DNA of 51,670 nt from contig CAJFQZ010000019.1 in assembly GCA_904419285.1 (NCBI GenBank), positions 1-51,670 on the forward strand. Direction: 5' to 3'. The position numbers and the translations under genes are program-made. The notes beneath the pieces were generated by a model, which had not been told where the DNA came from, did not search any database, and saw only the letters and a program-made list of their open reading frames with translations. Positions 39,184 to 47,886 of the stretch are shown here, piece after piece; position 1 is the first letter of the stretch; each line of letters opens with the position of its first letter. The stretch is from Lachnospiraceae bacterium UBA1818. Its GTDB lineage: Bacteria > Bacillota > Clostridia > Lachnospirales > Lachnospiraceae.

Positions 39184-40020
39184 ATGAATTTTCATATACT
39201 TACATTGTTTCCGGAAATGGTGATGGACGGGCTGAACACAAGCATTATCGGCAGGGCGGTGAATGCGGGATACCTGTCGATCGAAGCGGTGAACATCCGG
39301 GATTATGCGTTCAACAAACACCAGAGCGTGGATGATTATCCATACGGTGGAGGCGCGGGCATGCTGATGCAGGCGGAACCCGTATATCTTGCCTATAAAG
39401 CCGTGGAGGAGAAAATCGCCCGCCGCGGCGGAGCGGATCAGGAGGCACCGTGCCAGGAAACAGAGTCTGAGGCATCATCGCCGGAAAAAAGGGCGTCAGA
39501 GACAGGCAGGCGTCCGAGAACTGTTTACCTGTCGCCCCAGGGCGCGGTGTTTACTCAGAAGATGGCGGAAGAGCTGGCGCAGGAGGAAGATCTGATTCTG
39601 CTGTGCGGACATTATGAAGGTATCGACGAGCGGGTCCTGGAAGAGATCGTAACAGATTATGTATCCATCGGCGACTACGTGCTCACTGGCGGTGAACTGC
39701 CGGCCATGGTCATGGTGGATGCTATTTCCCGCCTGGTGCCCGGTGTCCTGCACAATGATGTGTCGGCAGAGTTCGAGTCCTTCCAGGACAACCTGCTGGA
39801 GTACCCCCAGTACTCAAGACCCGAGGAATGGCATGGCAAAAAGGTGCCGCCGGTGCTCCTCTCAGGGCATCATGCCAATATTGAGAAGTGGCGGAGAGAG
39901 CAGTCTATTCTGAGGACAAAAGAGAGAAGACCGGATCTTCTGGAAAAATGTGAGCTTACCCAGAAGGAGAAAGAATGGCTCCGGGAGCTTTCGGAAGAGC
40001 AGGAGAATTTTTCAGAATAG
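39184..40020 (+). CDS. trmD: tRNA (guanine37-N1)-methyltransferase TrmD
   Basis: 278 residues. The trefoil-knot SPOUT enzyme methylates G37 using SAM. Motifs are F-P-E-M near 9, [11 protein letters not shown] near 50, L-S-P-Q-G near 116, [11 protein letters not shown], and [13 protein letters not shown] charged, low-complexity insert of about 30 residues (around 78-111, rich in Glu, Ser, Arg) lies just before the L-S-P-Q-G motif; the usual length is 240-250. AAGGAGAAG precedes the start. Confidence 0.96.
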   Translation: MNFHILTLFPEMVMDGLNTSIIGRAVNAGYLSIEAVNIRDYAFNKHQSVDDYPYGGGAGMLMQAEPVYLAYKAVEEKIARRGGADQEAPCQETESEASSPEKRASETGRRPRTVYLSPQGAVFTQKMAEELAQEEDLILLCGHYEGIDERVLEEIVTDYVSIGDYVLTGGELPAMVMVDAISRLVPGVLHNDVSAEFESFQDNLLEYPQYSRPEEWHGKKVPPVLLSGHHANIEKWRREQSILRTKERRPDLLEKCELTQKEKEWLRELSEEQENFSE

Positions 40021-40023
40021 GTC

Positions 40024-40052
40024 TTGAAAACCAGAAGGAAATATGGTAAACT
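40024..40052 (+). promoter_or_regulatory. Promoter of rplS
   Basis: TTGAAA (40024-40029), a 17-base spacer, TAAACT (40047-40052). The roughly 80-base leader holds a small CTCTG/CAGAG hairpin that may be the L19 leader. Confidence 0.6.
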
Positions 40053-40137
40053 ACAACAGTTGTGAAAAGAAGAGCGATGGTCCTCTGGCACGCAGAGCTG
40101 TGTTAAGAACGTCAAATATTAAGGAGGTCACACAAAG

Positions 40138-40485
40138 ATGAATGAGATTATCAAAAAAATCGAAGCAGAGCAGTTAAAAGAGAATGCTCCGGAGTTCAAT
40201 GTCGGCGATACTGTAAGAGTACACGCTAAGATCAAAGAGGGAAACCGTGAGAGAATCCAGGTGTTCGAAGGCACTGTCCTGAAGAAACAGGGCGGCGGCG
40301 TGAGAGCAACTTTCACAGTAAGAAAGACATCCAATGGTATCGGTGTTGAGAAGACATGGCCGATCCACTCTCCGCACGTTGAAAAGGTAGAGGTTGTCCG
40401 CAGAGGTAAAGTCAGAAGAGCGAAACTGAACTATCTGAGAAAACGCGTCGGTAAAGCTGCTAAGGTAAAAGAATTAGTAAAATAG
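40138..40485 (+). CDS. rplS: 50S ribosomal protein L19
   Basis: 115 residues: [34 protein letters not shown] and the basic end ([14 protein letters not shown]) define L19. AAGGAGG lies upstream. It has its own promoter and terminator although it sits in the trmD cluster. Confidence 0.98.
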   Translation: MNEIIKKIEAEQLKENAPEFNVGDTVRVHAKIKEGNRERIQVFEGTVLKKQGGGVRATFTVRKTSNGIGVEKTWPIHSPHVEKVEVVRRGKVRRAKLNYLRKRVGKAAKVKELVK

Positions 40486-40493
40486 TAACCATG

Positions 40494-40532
40494 AGAGGGA
40501 CAATTACAGATCTGTATTTGTTCCTCTTTTTT
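40494..40532 (+). terminator. Terminator after rplS
   Basis: AGAGGGACAA-TT-ACAG pairs with CTGT-AT-TTGTTCCTCT, followed by a long T run. Confidence 0.85.
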
Positions 40533-40596
40533 CTTATAAGGGAGTTCCCGGGACCGGCGCGTCGGCTCGGTTTCGAGAGCGTTTTGGGGAGGACAT

Positions 40597-41265
40597 ATGC
40601 AGGAGCTGAATTTTCGCAGAAAACGAAAGAACCCGGGGCAGAAACCCCGCAGGCAGACGAAAGGGACAAAGCTGAGATTCGAGGATCGGAGAAAGAAGCT
40701 CTATTTTGAAAAGAGAAAGACAGGGAAAAGGCCGGTGAGTATCCGCAGAGTGCTTGGGCTGATGATCCAGGCCGCGGTGGTGTGCGCGGCGGCGGTCTTC
40801 CTTTCTGTTTCTTTCGGTTACCGTGTGAGCAATGCGGGGGACTCTATGAATCCTGTTCTGAAGAACGGAGACGTAGTGCTTGTGAACCGCCTGATCTATG
40901 AGATAAAAGATCCGTCCCGCGGAGACATTGTCGTGTTCCGCCCGGGCGGGGATGAGAATTCGCATTACTCGATCAAACGGATCGTGGGGCTTCCCGGAGA
41001 GACCGTGCAGATCGTGGACGGGAAGGTTTACATAAACGGAGAAGAGGCAGACAAGGATATCCATGTCTCTGACATCGCATATGCAGGCGTGGCGGAAGAA
41101 CCGGTGGAGCTTGGAGAAGATGAATACTTTGTGATCGGAGACAACGCAGGCGCGAGCGATGACAGCCGGACGGAAGATGTGGGCAATGTGAAAGCAGACG
41201 ATATCTGTGGTGAGGCATGGTTTGTCACTACCTTCGGGGGAGATTTTGGCTTAATAAGAGATTGA
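40597..41265 (+). CDS. lepB: Signal peptidase I, long basic form
   Basis: 222 residues. A strongly basic cytoplasmic N-terminus of about 50 residues precedes one membrane helix (about 51-75) and the catalytic region with S83 in G-D-S-M-N-P-V-L and K127 in Y-S-I-K-R-I-V-G-L-P-G-E; the G-D-N-A-G-A-S-D-D-S-R box is present. It removes signal peptides from secreted proteins at the outer membrane face. GGGGAGG lies before the ATG. A second lepB follows after ylqF. Confidence 0.95.
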   Translation: MQELNFRRKRKNPGQKPRRQTKGTKLRFEDRRKKLYFEKRKTGKRPVSIRRVLGLMIQAAVVCAAAVFLSVSFGYRVSNAGDSMNPVLKNGDVVLVNRLIYEIKDPSRGDIVVFRPGGDENSHYSIKRIVGLPGETVQIVDGKVYINGEEADKDIHVSDIAYAGVAEEPVELGEDEYFVIGDNAGASDDSRTEDVGNVKADDICGEAWFVTTFGGDFGLIRD

Positions 41266-41292
41266 TAAAAAGAGATTAGCGGGAGGAGACAG

Positions 41293-42144
41293 ATGCACTT
41301 TCAGTGGTATCCGGGACATATGACAAAAGCCCGGAGAATGATGCAGGAAAATATCAAACTGATCGACCTGATCATAGAGCTGGTCGATGCCAGGGTTCCT
41401 TTGAGCAGCAGGAATCCGGATATTGATGAACTGGGGAAAAACAAGGCGCGCCTGATTCTTCTGAACAAGGCGGATCTGGCTGAGGACAGAAAGAATGACG
41501 AATGGCTGGAGTATTTCAAGGGAAAAGGGTACTCAGCCGTAAAGGTAAATTCACGAAAAGGCGGCGGGATCAAGTCGATCCAGTCTGTCATACAGGAGGC
41601 GTGCAGGGAAAAGACAGAGAGGGACAGGAAAAGAGGAATCCTCAACCGTCCTGTCCGCGCAATGGTCGTGGGTATCCCGAATGTGGGAAAATCCACTTTT
41701 ATCAACGCGCTGGCGGGTAAGGCCTGCGCGAAGACGGGAAACAAGCCGGGTGTGACAAAAGGAAAACAGTGGATCCGCCTGAATAAGAATGTGGAACTGC
41801 TGGACACGCCGGGAATCCTCTGGCCCAAGTTCGAAGATCAGGCAGTGGGACTGAAGCTGGCCTTCATCGGATCTATCAAAGATGAGATCCTTCAGACAGA
41901 AGAACTGGCGGCGGAGCTGGCCGGTTTCCTGAACAGGGAGTATCCGGGAGTGCTGGAAGAAAAGTACGGGATCGAGACCTCGGAGGACCGGTATGAGTGC
42001 CTCAGAAGGATTGCCGAGAGCCGTCACTGCCTGGTCAGGGGGAGTGAACTGGACACAGAGAAAGCAGCGGGGATCCTTCTTGATGACTTCAGAAACGGAC
42101 GCCTTGGCAGGATCACGCTGGAAACGCCGGTATCGGAAGACTGA
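41293..42144 (+). CDS. ylqF: Ribosome biogenesis GTPase YlqF (RbgA)
   Basis: 283 residues, a circularly permuted GTPase: L-N-K-A-D-L (G4) and N-S-R-K (G5-like) come before G-I-P-N-V-G-K-S-T (G1) and D-T-P-G-I-L (G3). It starts M-H-F-Q-W-Y-P-G-H-M-T-K-A, the family's mark. YlqF is needed for late 50S assembly. GGGAGGAG lies upstream. It is placed between the two signal peptidase genes. Confidence 0.97.
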   Translation: MHFQWYPGHMTKARRMMQENIKLIDLIIELVDARVPLSSRNPDIDELGKNKARLILLNKADLAEDRKNDEWLEYFKGKGYSAVKVNSRKGGGIKSIQSVIQEACREKTERDRKRGILNRPVRAMVVGIPNVGKSTFINALAGKACAKTGNKPGVTKGKQWIRLNKNVELLDTPGILWPKFEDQAVGLKLAFIGSIKDEILQTEELAAELAGFLNREYPGVLEEKYGIETSEDRYECLRRIAESRHCLVRGSELDTEKAAGILLDDFRNGRLGRITLETPVSED

Positions 42145-42264
42145 GATACCAAGAGAGACCGGCAGAGCTGAGTGTCCGGGCAGGCCTTCGGAGTTCATAA
42201 CGGCGGACAAGGACAGGACCTGCCGGGAGCGGCAGCACAGACAAGTCAGAAAGAAGGAAAACAG

Positions 42265-42801
42265 ATGAAAAGCATACTGAAAGAGCTTGTGGGCTGGATC
42301 ATATATATCTTGATCATTGTGGGGCTTGCATACCTCATCATCACATTTGTGGGACAGAGGACACAGGTGAGCGGTTCGTCCATGGAAACGACGCTCTCGG
42401 ACGGAGATCAGCTGATCGTGGATAAGATCTCCTACCGTTTCCGCGATCCGAAACGTTTTGATATTGTTGTATTTCCTTATCAGTATGAGGAAAATACCTA
42501 CTATATAAAAAGAATTATCGGGCTTCCCGGGGAGACAGTGCAGATCATTGACGGCTATGTCTATATCAACGGGACACAGCTGGATGAGCATTACGGAAAT
42601 GCGGTCATGAAAGATGCCGGGATGGCTGCAGAGCCGGTCACGCTCGGGGACGACGAGTATTTTGTCCTCGGTGACAACCGCAACAACAGTCAGGACAGCC
42701 GTGCAGAGAATGTGGGAGTGATCCACAGGGATGATCTTCTGGGAAGAGCCTGGATCAGGATCTGGCCTCTGTCAGAGTTCGGGGTGATCCGCCATGAGTA
42801 A
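42265..42801 (+). CDS. lepB: Signal peptidase I, second copy
   Basis: 178 residues from the ATG at 42265 (AGAAGGAA upstream). A single membrane helix (about 9-29) is followed by S39 in S-G-S-S-M-E-T-T-L and K82 in Y-Y-I-K-R-I-I-G-L-P-G-E; G-D-N-R-N-N-S-Q-D-S-R is the third box. It lacks the long basic N-terminus of the first copy. The last eight bases overlap rnhB. Confidence 0.95.
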   Translation: MKSILKELVGWIIYILIIVGLAYLIITFVGQRTQVSGSSMETTLSDGDQLIVDKISYRFRDPKRFDIVVFPYQYEENTYYIKRIIGLPGETVQIIDGYVYINGTQLDEHYGNAVMKDAGMAAEPVTLGDDEYFVLGDNRNNSQDSRAENVGVIHRDDLLGRAWIRIWPLSEFGVIRHE

Positions 42802-43552
42802 GAGCATAGCGCAGATCAGGCAGGAATTCGAGCAGGCGGGAGAAAAAGAGTGGGATTCTCTCTGTGAAAATTATGAAGGAGACGGGCGCTCCGGTGTGAA
42901 GAATCTGATCGAACGATACAGAAAAAAGCAGGAAGCGCTTGCAGCGGAGCGGGAGCGCCTTTACGCCATGCGCAGTTTTGAACGCAGATATGATGAGTAT
43001 GAGCTGATCTGCGGCATCGATGAAGCGGGAAGAGGACCGCTGGCGGGACCTGTTGTGGCGGGAGCAGTCATTCTTCCCAGAGACTGCGAAATCCTGTATC
43101 TGAATGATTCCAAGAAGCTCAGCGCCGCAAAACGGGAGGCGCTCTACGATGAGATCATGGATAAGGCATCCGCTGTCGGAGTAGGAATGGCGAGCCCGGC
43201 GAGGATCGATGAGATCAATATCCTGCAGGCGACTTACGAGGCCATGCGGGATGCAGTCGCGAAGCTCGGAGTGGAGCCGGGGATCCTTTTGAATGACGCG
43301 GTGACGATCCCGGGCATCCTGGTCCCGCAGGTGCCGATCGTCAAGGGCGACGCAAAGAGTGTTTCTATTGCCGCGGCGAGCATTATAGCGAAGGTGACAA
43401 GGGACAGACTGATGGTGCAGTACGATGAGGTCCTGCCCGGTTATGGGTTCGCACAGAACAAAGGGTACGGATCAAAGGATCATATTGAGGCGCTGAAGCG
43501 GCTCGGTCCGACGCCGATACACAGACAGTCTTTTATCGGACACTTTGTCTGA
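42794..43552 (+). CDS. rnhB: Ribonuclease HII
   Basis: 252 residues. An N-terminal extension of about 70 residues, usual in Firmicutes, precedes the catalytic domain with C-G-I-D-E-A-G-R-G-P-L-A-G near 74, N-D-S-K-K-L, and later L-N-D-A-V and S-I-A-A-A-S-I-I-A-K. It removes ribonucleotides from DNA and RNA-DNA hybrids. Coupled to lepB by overlap; yraN follows after 18 bases. Confidence 0.96.
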   Translation: MSKSIAQIRQEFEQAGEKEWDSLCENYEGDGRSGVKNLIERYRKKQEALAAERERLYAMRSFERRYDEYELICGIDEAGRGPLAGPVVAGAVILPRDCEILYLNDSKKLSAAKREALYDEIMDKASAVGVGMASPARIDEINILQATYEAMRDAVAKLGVEPGILLNDAVTIPGILVPQVPIVKGDAKSVSIAAASIIAKVTRDRLMVQYDEVLPGYGFAQNKGYGSKDHIEALKRLGPTPIHRQSFIGHFV

Positions 43553-43570
43553 AACAGGAAGGGCGGGAAA

Positions 43571-43936
43571 ATGCCGGAGAAGCACAGAAGACAGAACAGG
43601 CGCCGGACAGGCGCTGATTATGAGAAAGCGGCAGGGTACTATCTGGAACAGCTCGGATATGAGGTCCTGCAGTACAACTACAGATGCAGGTCGGGTGAGA
43701 TTGACATCGTCGCCAGGGACGGCGAATACCTTGTATTCTGCGAGGTGAAATACCGTTCGGACGGGGAAAAAGGAAGTCCCCTTGAGGCGGTGGATGCAAG
43801 GAAACAGAGAACGCTGTACCAGTGTGCACGCTGCTATCTGGCAGAACACCGCATCGGGGACTTCCCCTGCAGGTTTGATGTCATCGGGATCGAGGGAACG
43901 AAGATCATCCAGATCAGGAATGCATTTTTCGGATGA
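43571..43936 (+). CDS. yraN: YraN family (UPF0102) nuclease-like protein
   Basis: 121 residues with the PD-(D/E)xK-like core G-E-I-D-I-V-A-R-D-G near 50 and F-C-E-V-K-Y-R near 66, after A-A-G-Y-Y-L-E-Q-L-G-Y. The family is linked to DNA repair or recombination by fold only. GGAAGGGCGGG precedes the ATG. It is followed by pgeF. Confidence 0.9.
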   Translation: MPEKHRRQNRRRTGADYEKAAGYYLEQLGYEVLQYNYRCRSGEIDIVARDGEYLVFCEVKYRSDGEKGSPLEAVDARKQRTLYQCARCYLAEHRIGDFPCRFDVIGIEGTKIIQIRNAFFG

Positions 43937-43950
43937 AAGGCGGTGTGCAT

Positions 43951-44802
43951 ATGTCACTGGGATTACACTATAAGGATGAAAGACATATCTTTGATGAGGC
44001 GGGAGAGAAGACTCCGTTTCTGGAGTATCCTCTTTTCAGAGACACGGGGATTGTACGGCACGGATTCTCCACCCGTCTCGGCGGAGTGAGCGAAGGCTGC
44101 TGGGCGTCTCTGAATCTGAGCTTTGACAGAGGAGATTCGCCTGAGGCGGTGATGGAGAATTTCCGTAGGATCGGATCGGAACTGGGAGTTCGATGCGAGG
44201 ACATGGTGCTCTCCCAGCAGACACACACGACGAATGTGCGTGTCGTGACCGGAGAGGACCGGGGCAAGGGGATCACAAGAGAGCGGGACTATAAGGATGT
44301 AGACGGGCTGATCACGGATGAGCCGGGAATCTGTCTTGTCACATCTTACGCGGACTGCGTGCCGCTGTATTTTGTCGATCCGGTGAAGAAGGCCATCGGG
44401 CTGAGCCATTCCGGATGGCGAGGGACTGTGGGCAGGATCGGGCAGAAGACGATCGAGATGATGTCAGAATGTTTCGGATCAGATCCCGCAGATGTCCTGG
44501 CAGCCATAGGTCCTTCAGTCTGCAAAGACTGCTATGAAGTGAGCGGGGATGTGATCGAGAAGTTCAGGGAGGCCTTTGACGAAAAACTTTGGCCGGAATT
44601 ATTTTATGAAAAAGAAAATGGAAAATATCAGCTTGACCTGTGGAAGGCAAATGAGTTCATCTTCCTCGAGTCTGGAATCCTGCCGGAGCATATGGCGGTG
44701 ACTAACCTGTGCACGCACTGTAACAGCAGGATCCTGTATTCCCACCGGGCGATGGGAGACAGGAGGGGGAACCTGTGCGCATTCCTGGTATTGAAGCAGT
44801 GA
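43951..44802 (+). CDS. pgeF: Purine nucleoside phosphorylase/PgeF-type protein (laccase-domain family)
   Basis: 283 residues. Family sites are visible: S-T-R-L-G-G-V-S near 38, Q-T-H-T-T-N-V near 95, A-D-C-V-P-L-Y near 137, L-S-H-S-G-W-R-G-T near 155, and C-T-H-C-N-S near the end. Members are reported to edit peptidoglycan precursors (PgeF) and to act on purine nucleosides. The ATG at 43951 is chosen for AAAGGCGG upstream; an ATG at 43933 lacks a site. It closes the cluster. Confidence 0.92.
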   Translation: MSLGLHYKDERHIFDEAGEKTPFLEYPLFRDTGIVRHGFSTRLGGVSEGCWASLNLSFDRGDSPEAVMENFRRIGSELGVRCEDMVLSQQTHTTNVRVVTGEDRGKGITRERDYKDVDGLITDEPGICLVTSYADCVPLYFVDPVKKAIGLSHSGWRGTVGRIGQKTIEMMSECFGSDPADVLAAIGPSVCKDCYEVSGDVIEKFREAFDEKLWPELFYEKENGKYQLDLWKANEFIFLESGILPEHMAVTNLCTHCNSRILYSHRAMGDRRGNLCAFLVLKQ

Positions 44803-44883
44803 TGAGAAGAAAAAAGGAAGTTCGAAAACTGAGACAGGGAAGAAAAGGCACGGAAGATGCCGGAAATCGGAGGTGTGATAAGT

Positions 44884-45837
44884 ATGTTTTGGGAAGCACT
44901 TAACAGCGCGGGAAGATTTGCCGCGGCCGCTGCATCCTCGGGCACAACAGAGCAGACGATGAACGATGTGATCGATTCCGCGACAGAGGTGACGGCGGAA
45001 GCGGGAGAAGAAGTGAATCAGTTCATCCGGCTTTTTCAGGATAATCTGCCCGACATTATCGCGTTCGGCATAAGGGTCCTGCTGGCGCTTGTATTTTTCT
45101 TTATCGGCGGCAAGGTCATCAGCTGGATCAGGAAGATCGTGAGGCGGTCTATGAACCGCGCCAACGCAGATACCGGAGTCTGCCAGTTTGTAGACTCTAT
45201 ATTGAAGTTCGGCCTGTATGCGATCCTGATATTCATGATCGCAACCAAATTCGGAGTCGAGTCCTCGTCAGTGGCCGCACTGATCGCATCAGCCGGCGTG
45301 GCCATAGGCCTTGCTGTACAGGGAAGTATCTCCAATTTCGCCGGAGGGATCCTGATCCTTCTCCTGAAACCCTTTACTGTAGGGGATTATATCATCGTGA
45401 CCGGGGAAGGCATTGAGGGAACGGTCAAGGAGATCCAGATCTTTTATACGAAGATGGCAACTGTGGACAATCAGACCGTTGTGGTCCCGAACAGCATCCT
45501 GACTGAGAACAGTCTGACAAACGTGACCGCGAGACCTGAGCGTCAGCTTGACTTGAAGGTAGGGATTTCCTATGACGCTGACCTGCGAAAGGCGAAAAAA
45601 CTGATCGAGGATATGCTCCGCAGCGACGAAGCGATCATCCAGGATGAAGATGTGAAGGTATTTGTCGATTCGCTGGCTGACAGCTCGGTGGTGATCGGGC
45701 TTCGCGCCTGGGTGCCGACAGATAAGTACTGGGCGGCGCGATGGCGCCTTCTGGAGGAGATCAAGCTGACGTTTGATGATGAGGGAATTGAGATCCCCTA
45801 TGATCAGCTTACGGTCCATGTGAAAAAAGAAGAATAA
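44884..45837 (+). CDS. MscS-family mechanosensitive channel
   Basis: About 317 residues from 44884 (GGAGGTG eight bases upstream). Three membrane helices (about 55-80, 100-120, 125-150) precede the beta and alpha/beta vestibule domain. The pore helix region A-G-V-A-I-G-L-A-V-Q-G-S-I-S-N-F-A-G-G and the K-P-F-T-V-G-D-Y-I beta start are the MscS signature. It opens under membrane tension to release solutes. Single gene with its own terminator. Confidence 0.93.
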   Translation: MFWEALNSAGRFAAAAASSGTTEQTMNDVIDSATEVTAEAGEEVNQFIRLFQDNLPDIIAFGIRVLLALVFFFIGGKVISWIRKIVRRSMNRANADTGVCQFVDSILKFGLYAILIFMIATKFGVESSSVAALIASAGVAIGLAVQGSISNFAGGILILLLKPFTVGDYIIVTGEGIEGTVKEIQIFYTKMATVDNQTVVVPNSILTENSLTNVTARPERQLDLKVGISYDADLRKAKKLIEDMLRSDEAIIQDEDVKVFVDSLADSSVVIGLRAWVPTDKYWAARWRLLEEIKLTFDDEGIEIPYDQLTVHVKKEE

Positions 45838-45845
45838 AGATAAGG

Positions 45846-45887
45846 AAAAGCCCTGCAGAGGAATTCGATTTCCCCTGCAGGGCTTTT
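45846..45887. terminator. Bidirectional terminator after mscS
   Basis: A 13-bp perfect stem: AAAAGCCCTGCAG (45846-45858) with CTGCAGGGCTTTT (45875-45887), lying between convergent genes. Confidence 0.9.
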
Positions 45888-45921
45888 CTCATGAGAAGCA
45901 GTCATCCGTACTGCTGAGAAT

Positions 45922-47295
45922 TTATTTCTTTCCGCCGAATTTTTTTGCGATTCCAATAACGACTCCGCTGAGTGCCCAGAGTGCAAGCGCATTGGGAATG
46001 ACCATCAGACCGTTGAAGAAGTCTGAAAGAGACCACACGAAATCGACTTTCAGCGTGGATCCCACCACGACAAAAACAATGACGAGCAGGGAGTATATGA
46101 TCGTTGCTTTTGTTCCGAACAGATACTCGATGTTGACTTTTCCGAAGAAATGCCAGCCGAGGATCGTGGAAAATGCAAAGAAGAACAGGCAGACTGCTAC
46201 GAAGATATCTCCAAATCCGCCGAAGCTGCTTGTAAATGCGGCCTGCGTCAGGGCAGTCCCTGTCTTTCCGCTGTCCAGAACTCCGGTAGTCAGGATGGAG
46301 AATACGGTCAGGTTCAGTACGACAAAAGTATCGATGAATACGCTGATCATGGCTGCAAGCCCCTGCTTATGCGGGTTCTCTACATTTGCCCTGGCGTGTG
46401 CATGAGGAGTGGAACCCATACCTGCCTCGTTAGAGAAAAGACCTCTTGCGACACCATACCGGATTGCTTCCCTGACTGCGATTCCGGCGCCTGCTCCGAG
46501 TACAGCCTTCGGGTTGAAAGCGCCGACGAAAATCATCCGGAACGCATTCGGGAGTTCGCCGATGTGCATGAAAATCAGAATAAGACTTCCTACAATGTAG
46601 ATCCCGGCCATCAGCGGAACAAGTTTTTCAACCACGGATGCGAGTCTGTCGACTCCACCCAGAAAGATAAATCCGGCAATTGCGGCAAGGATGATTCCGA
46701 AGACGATCTGCGGTATGTGGATTCCTCTTGCCTGGAATACCTCATAGAATGCGCTGCCGATCGAATTGGACTGCACCATATTTCCGGTGAAGCCAAGGGC
46801 GATGATGATCAGTACGGCGAAGATTCCGGCCAGCACTCTGCCGAACTTTCCCTGAAATGCAGCGCGGATATAATAAACAGGACCACCTGTCACCTGTCCG
46901 TCTTTTGTTGTCTTATACTGCTGGGCAAGAGTTGCCTCTGCGTAGATCGTGGACATGCCGAAGAATGCGCTCATCCACATCCAGAAGATGGCGCCCGGAC
47001 CTCCGCCGATCAGAGCGGTTGCAGCTCCCGCCAGATTACCGGTTCCGACCTGTGCGGCGATGGCTGTCGCCACAGACTGGAAGGATGTCATCTCTCCGGT
47101 TTTTCCACTCTTTTCTTTTTTTCCTCTAAGAGAAAAATTGCCGAAGACCTGATGCCAGCCTTCTCTGAACTTTCTTACCTGAATGAATTTCAGGCGAATG
47201 GTGTAGTAGATCCCGGTGCCGCAAAGTATGATGATGAGCACCACATTCCACAGAAAGTCACTCGCCTGACTTACAAGTTGTGTTAAAGCATCCAT
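45922..47295 (-). CDS. Alanine/glycine:cation symporter (AGCS family)
   Basis: 457 residues from the ATG at 47295 (GAGGAGG eight bases upstream). It has about ten to eleven membrane helices, with the AGCS pattern G-T-G-N-L-A-G-A-A-T-A near 92, G-P-G-A-I-F-W-M-W, and N-E-A-G-M-G-S-T-P. It imports alanine or glycine with Na+ or H+. A glycine riboswitch with its own terminator lies in the leader, so glycine is the likely substrate and signal. A longer upstream frame crosses the riboswitch and is not used. Confidence 0.95.
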   Translation of the reverse strand: MDALTQLVSQASDFLWNVVLIIILCGTGIYYTIRLKFIQVRKFREGWHQVFGNFSLRGKKEKSGKTGEMTSFQSVATAIAAQVGTGNLAGAATALIGGGPGAIFWMWMSAFFGMSTIYAEATLAQQYKTTKDGQVTGGPVYYIRAAFQGKFGRVLAGIFAVLIIIALGFTGNMVQSNSIGSAFYEVFQARGIHIPQIVFGIILAAIAGFIFLGGVDRLASVVEKLVPLMAGIYIVGSLILIFMHIGELPNAFRMIFVGAFNPKAVLGAGAGIAVREAIRYGVARGLFSNEAGMGSTPHAHARANVENPHKQGLAAMISVFIDTFVVLNLTVFSILTTGVLDSGKTGTALTQAAFTSSFGGFGDIFVAVCLFFFAFSTILGWHFFGKVNIEYLFGTKATIIYSLLVIVFVVVGSTLKVDFVWSLSDFFNGLMVIPNALALWALSGVVIGIAKKFGGKK

Positions 47296-47380
47296 ACAAT
47301 AAACCTCCTCATTTTCTTCCTTTGTAACAGTTGCTTTTTGACCGTGTACTGCCCCTGTATACCGCTCTCCAGCGGTGTAC

Positions 47381-47413
47381 AAAGAAAAAGACCGGTACCT
47401 TATGGCCCAGTCT
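47381..47413 (-). terminator. Terminator of the glycine riboswitch
   Basis: On the minus strand AGACTGG-GCC pairs with GGT-a-CCGGTCT around ATAA, followed by TTTTTCTTT. It lies between aptamer and symporter. Confidence 0.7.
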
Positions 47414-47481
47414 CTAAAAATGAACATATGCATATTTTCATATGGATGCATGCCGGCATCCGTTTGTCATGAAGTTGATAT

Positions 47482-47560
47482 GCCCTGTCCTTTTGCCTGA
47501 GAGATCAGACGGCGCGGCCGTCCTTACACCTTCGGCGCTCATTTTTCAGAGACTCTCCAG
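47482..47560 (-). promoter_or_regulatory. Glycine riboswitch (single aptamer)
   Basis: On the minus strand the aptamer reads GGAGAGTCTC..., then GCCGAAGG, and later CTCTCAGGCAAAAGGACAG; these are the hallmark segments of the gcvT-type motif. A second full aptamer is not seen. For an uptake gene the switch is expected to be an OFF switch; the terminator at 47381-47413 fits this. Confidence 0.95.
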
Positions 47561-47594
47561 AGATCCATCTCATATATACGAGATGAACGTATCT

Positions 47595-47623
47595 ATCCTA
47601 TCACAATGTTTTTGCTTTTTCAA
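47595..47623 (-). promoter_or_regulatory. Promoter of the riboswitch-symporter transcript
   Basis: On the minus strand TTGAAA (47623-47618), a 17-base spacer, TAGGAT (47600-47595). The start falls about 30 bases before the aptamer. Confidence 0.7.
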
Positions 47624-47633
47624 GAGAAAAATA

Positions 47634-47666
47634 AAAACGCTGAAATAAAATACATTTCAGCGTTTT
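47634..47666 (-). terminator. Terminator of the tRNA-Thr gene
   Basis: A 13-bp stem (AAAACGCTGAAAT with ATTTCAGCGTTTT), followed on the minus strand by a T-rich run. Confidence 0.85.
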
Positions 47667-47667
47667 A

Positions 47668-47740
47668 AGCCGGAAATCGGACTTGAACCGACGACCCCTT
47701 CATTACGAGTGAAGTGCTCTACCGACTGAGCTATTCCGGC
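47668..47740 (-). tRNA. tRNA-Thr (anticodon CGU)
   Basis: The cloverleaf is complete on the minus strand: acceptor GCCGGAA/TTCCGGC, D arm GCTC...GAGC, anticodon arm CTTCA-CTCGTAA-TGAAG, and T arm with GGTTCAAGTCC. The anticodon CGT (plus-strand 47705-47707) reads ACG. The discriminator is U; CCA is not encoded and must be added. Confidence 0.95.
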
Positions 47741-47772
47741 ATCTGGTCAGCCTTCTCGGACGAACCTTTGTT

Positions 47773-47801
47773 ATTATATCTCTTTTCTGCGGAAATTTCA
47801 A
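47773..47801 (-). promoter_or_regulatory. Promoter of tRNA-Thr
   Basis: On the minus strand TTGAAA (47801-47796), a 17-base spacer and TATAAT (47778-47773), 33 bases before the tRNA 5' end. Confidence 0.8.
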
Positions 47802-47886
47802 CTGTTTTTTTACGCATTTTTCTATGTCCCCGAGGATATTTTATGCTATACTGAGTAAGATGCTTTGTAGACAGGAGGAGATGAGG

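Noticed and set aside
46150-47286. 378-codon plus-strand frame inside the AGCS symporter
   Set aside because: Antisense to the symporter controlled by a glycine riboswitch; Cys/Asp/Ser composition unlike a real protein.
47296-47451. 52-codon N-terminal extension of the AGCS symporter
   Set aside because: It would translate through the riboswitch terminator, and the family's N-terminus starts at the ATG at 47295 with AGGAGG.
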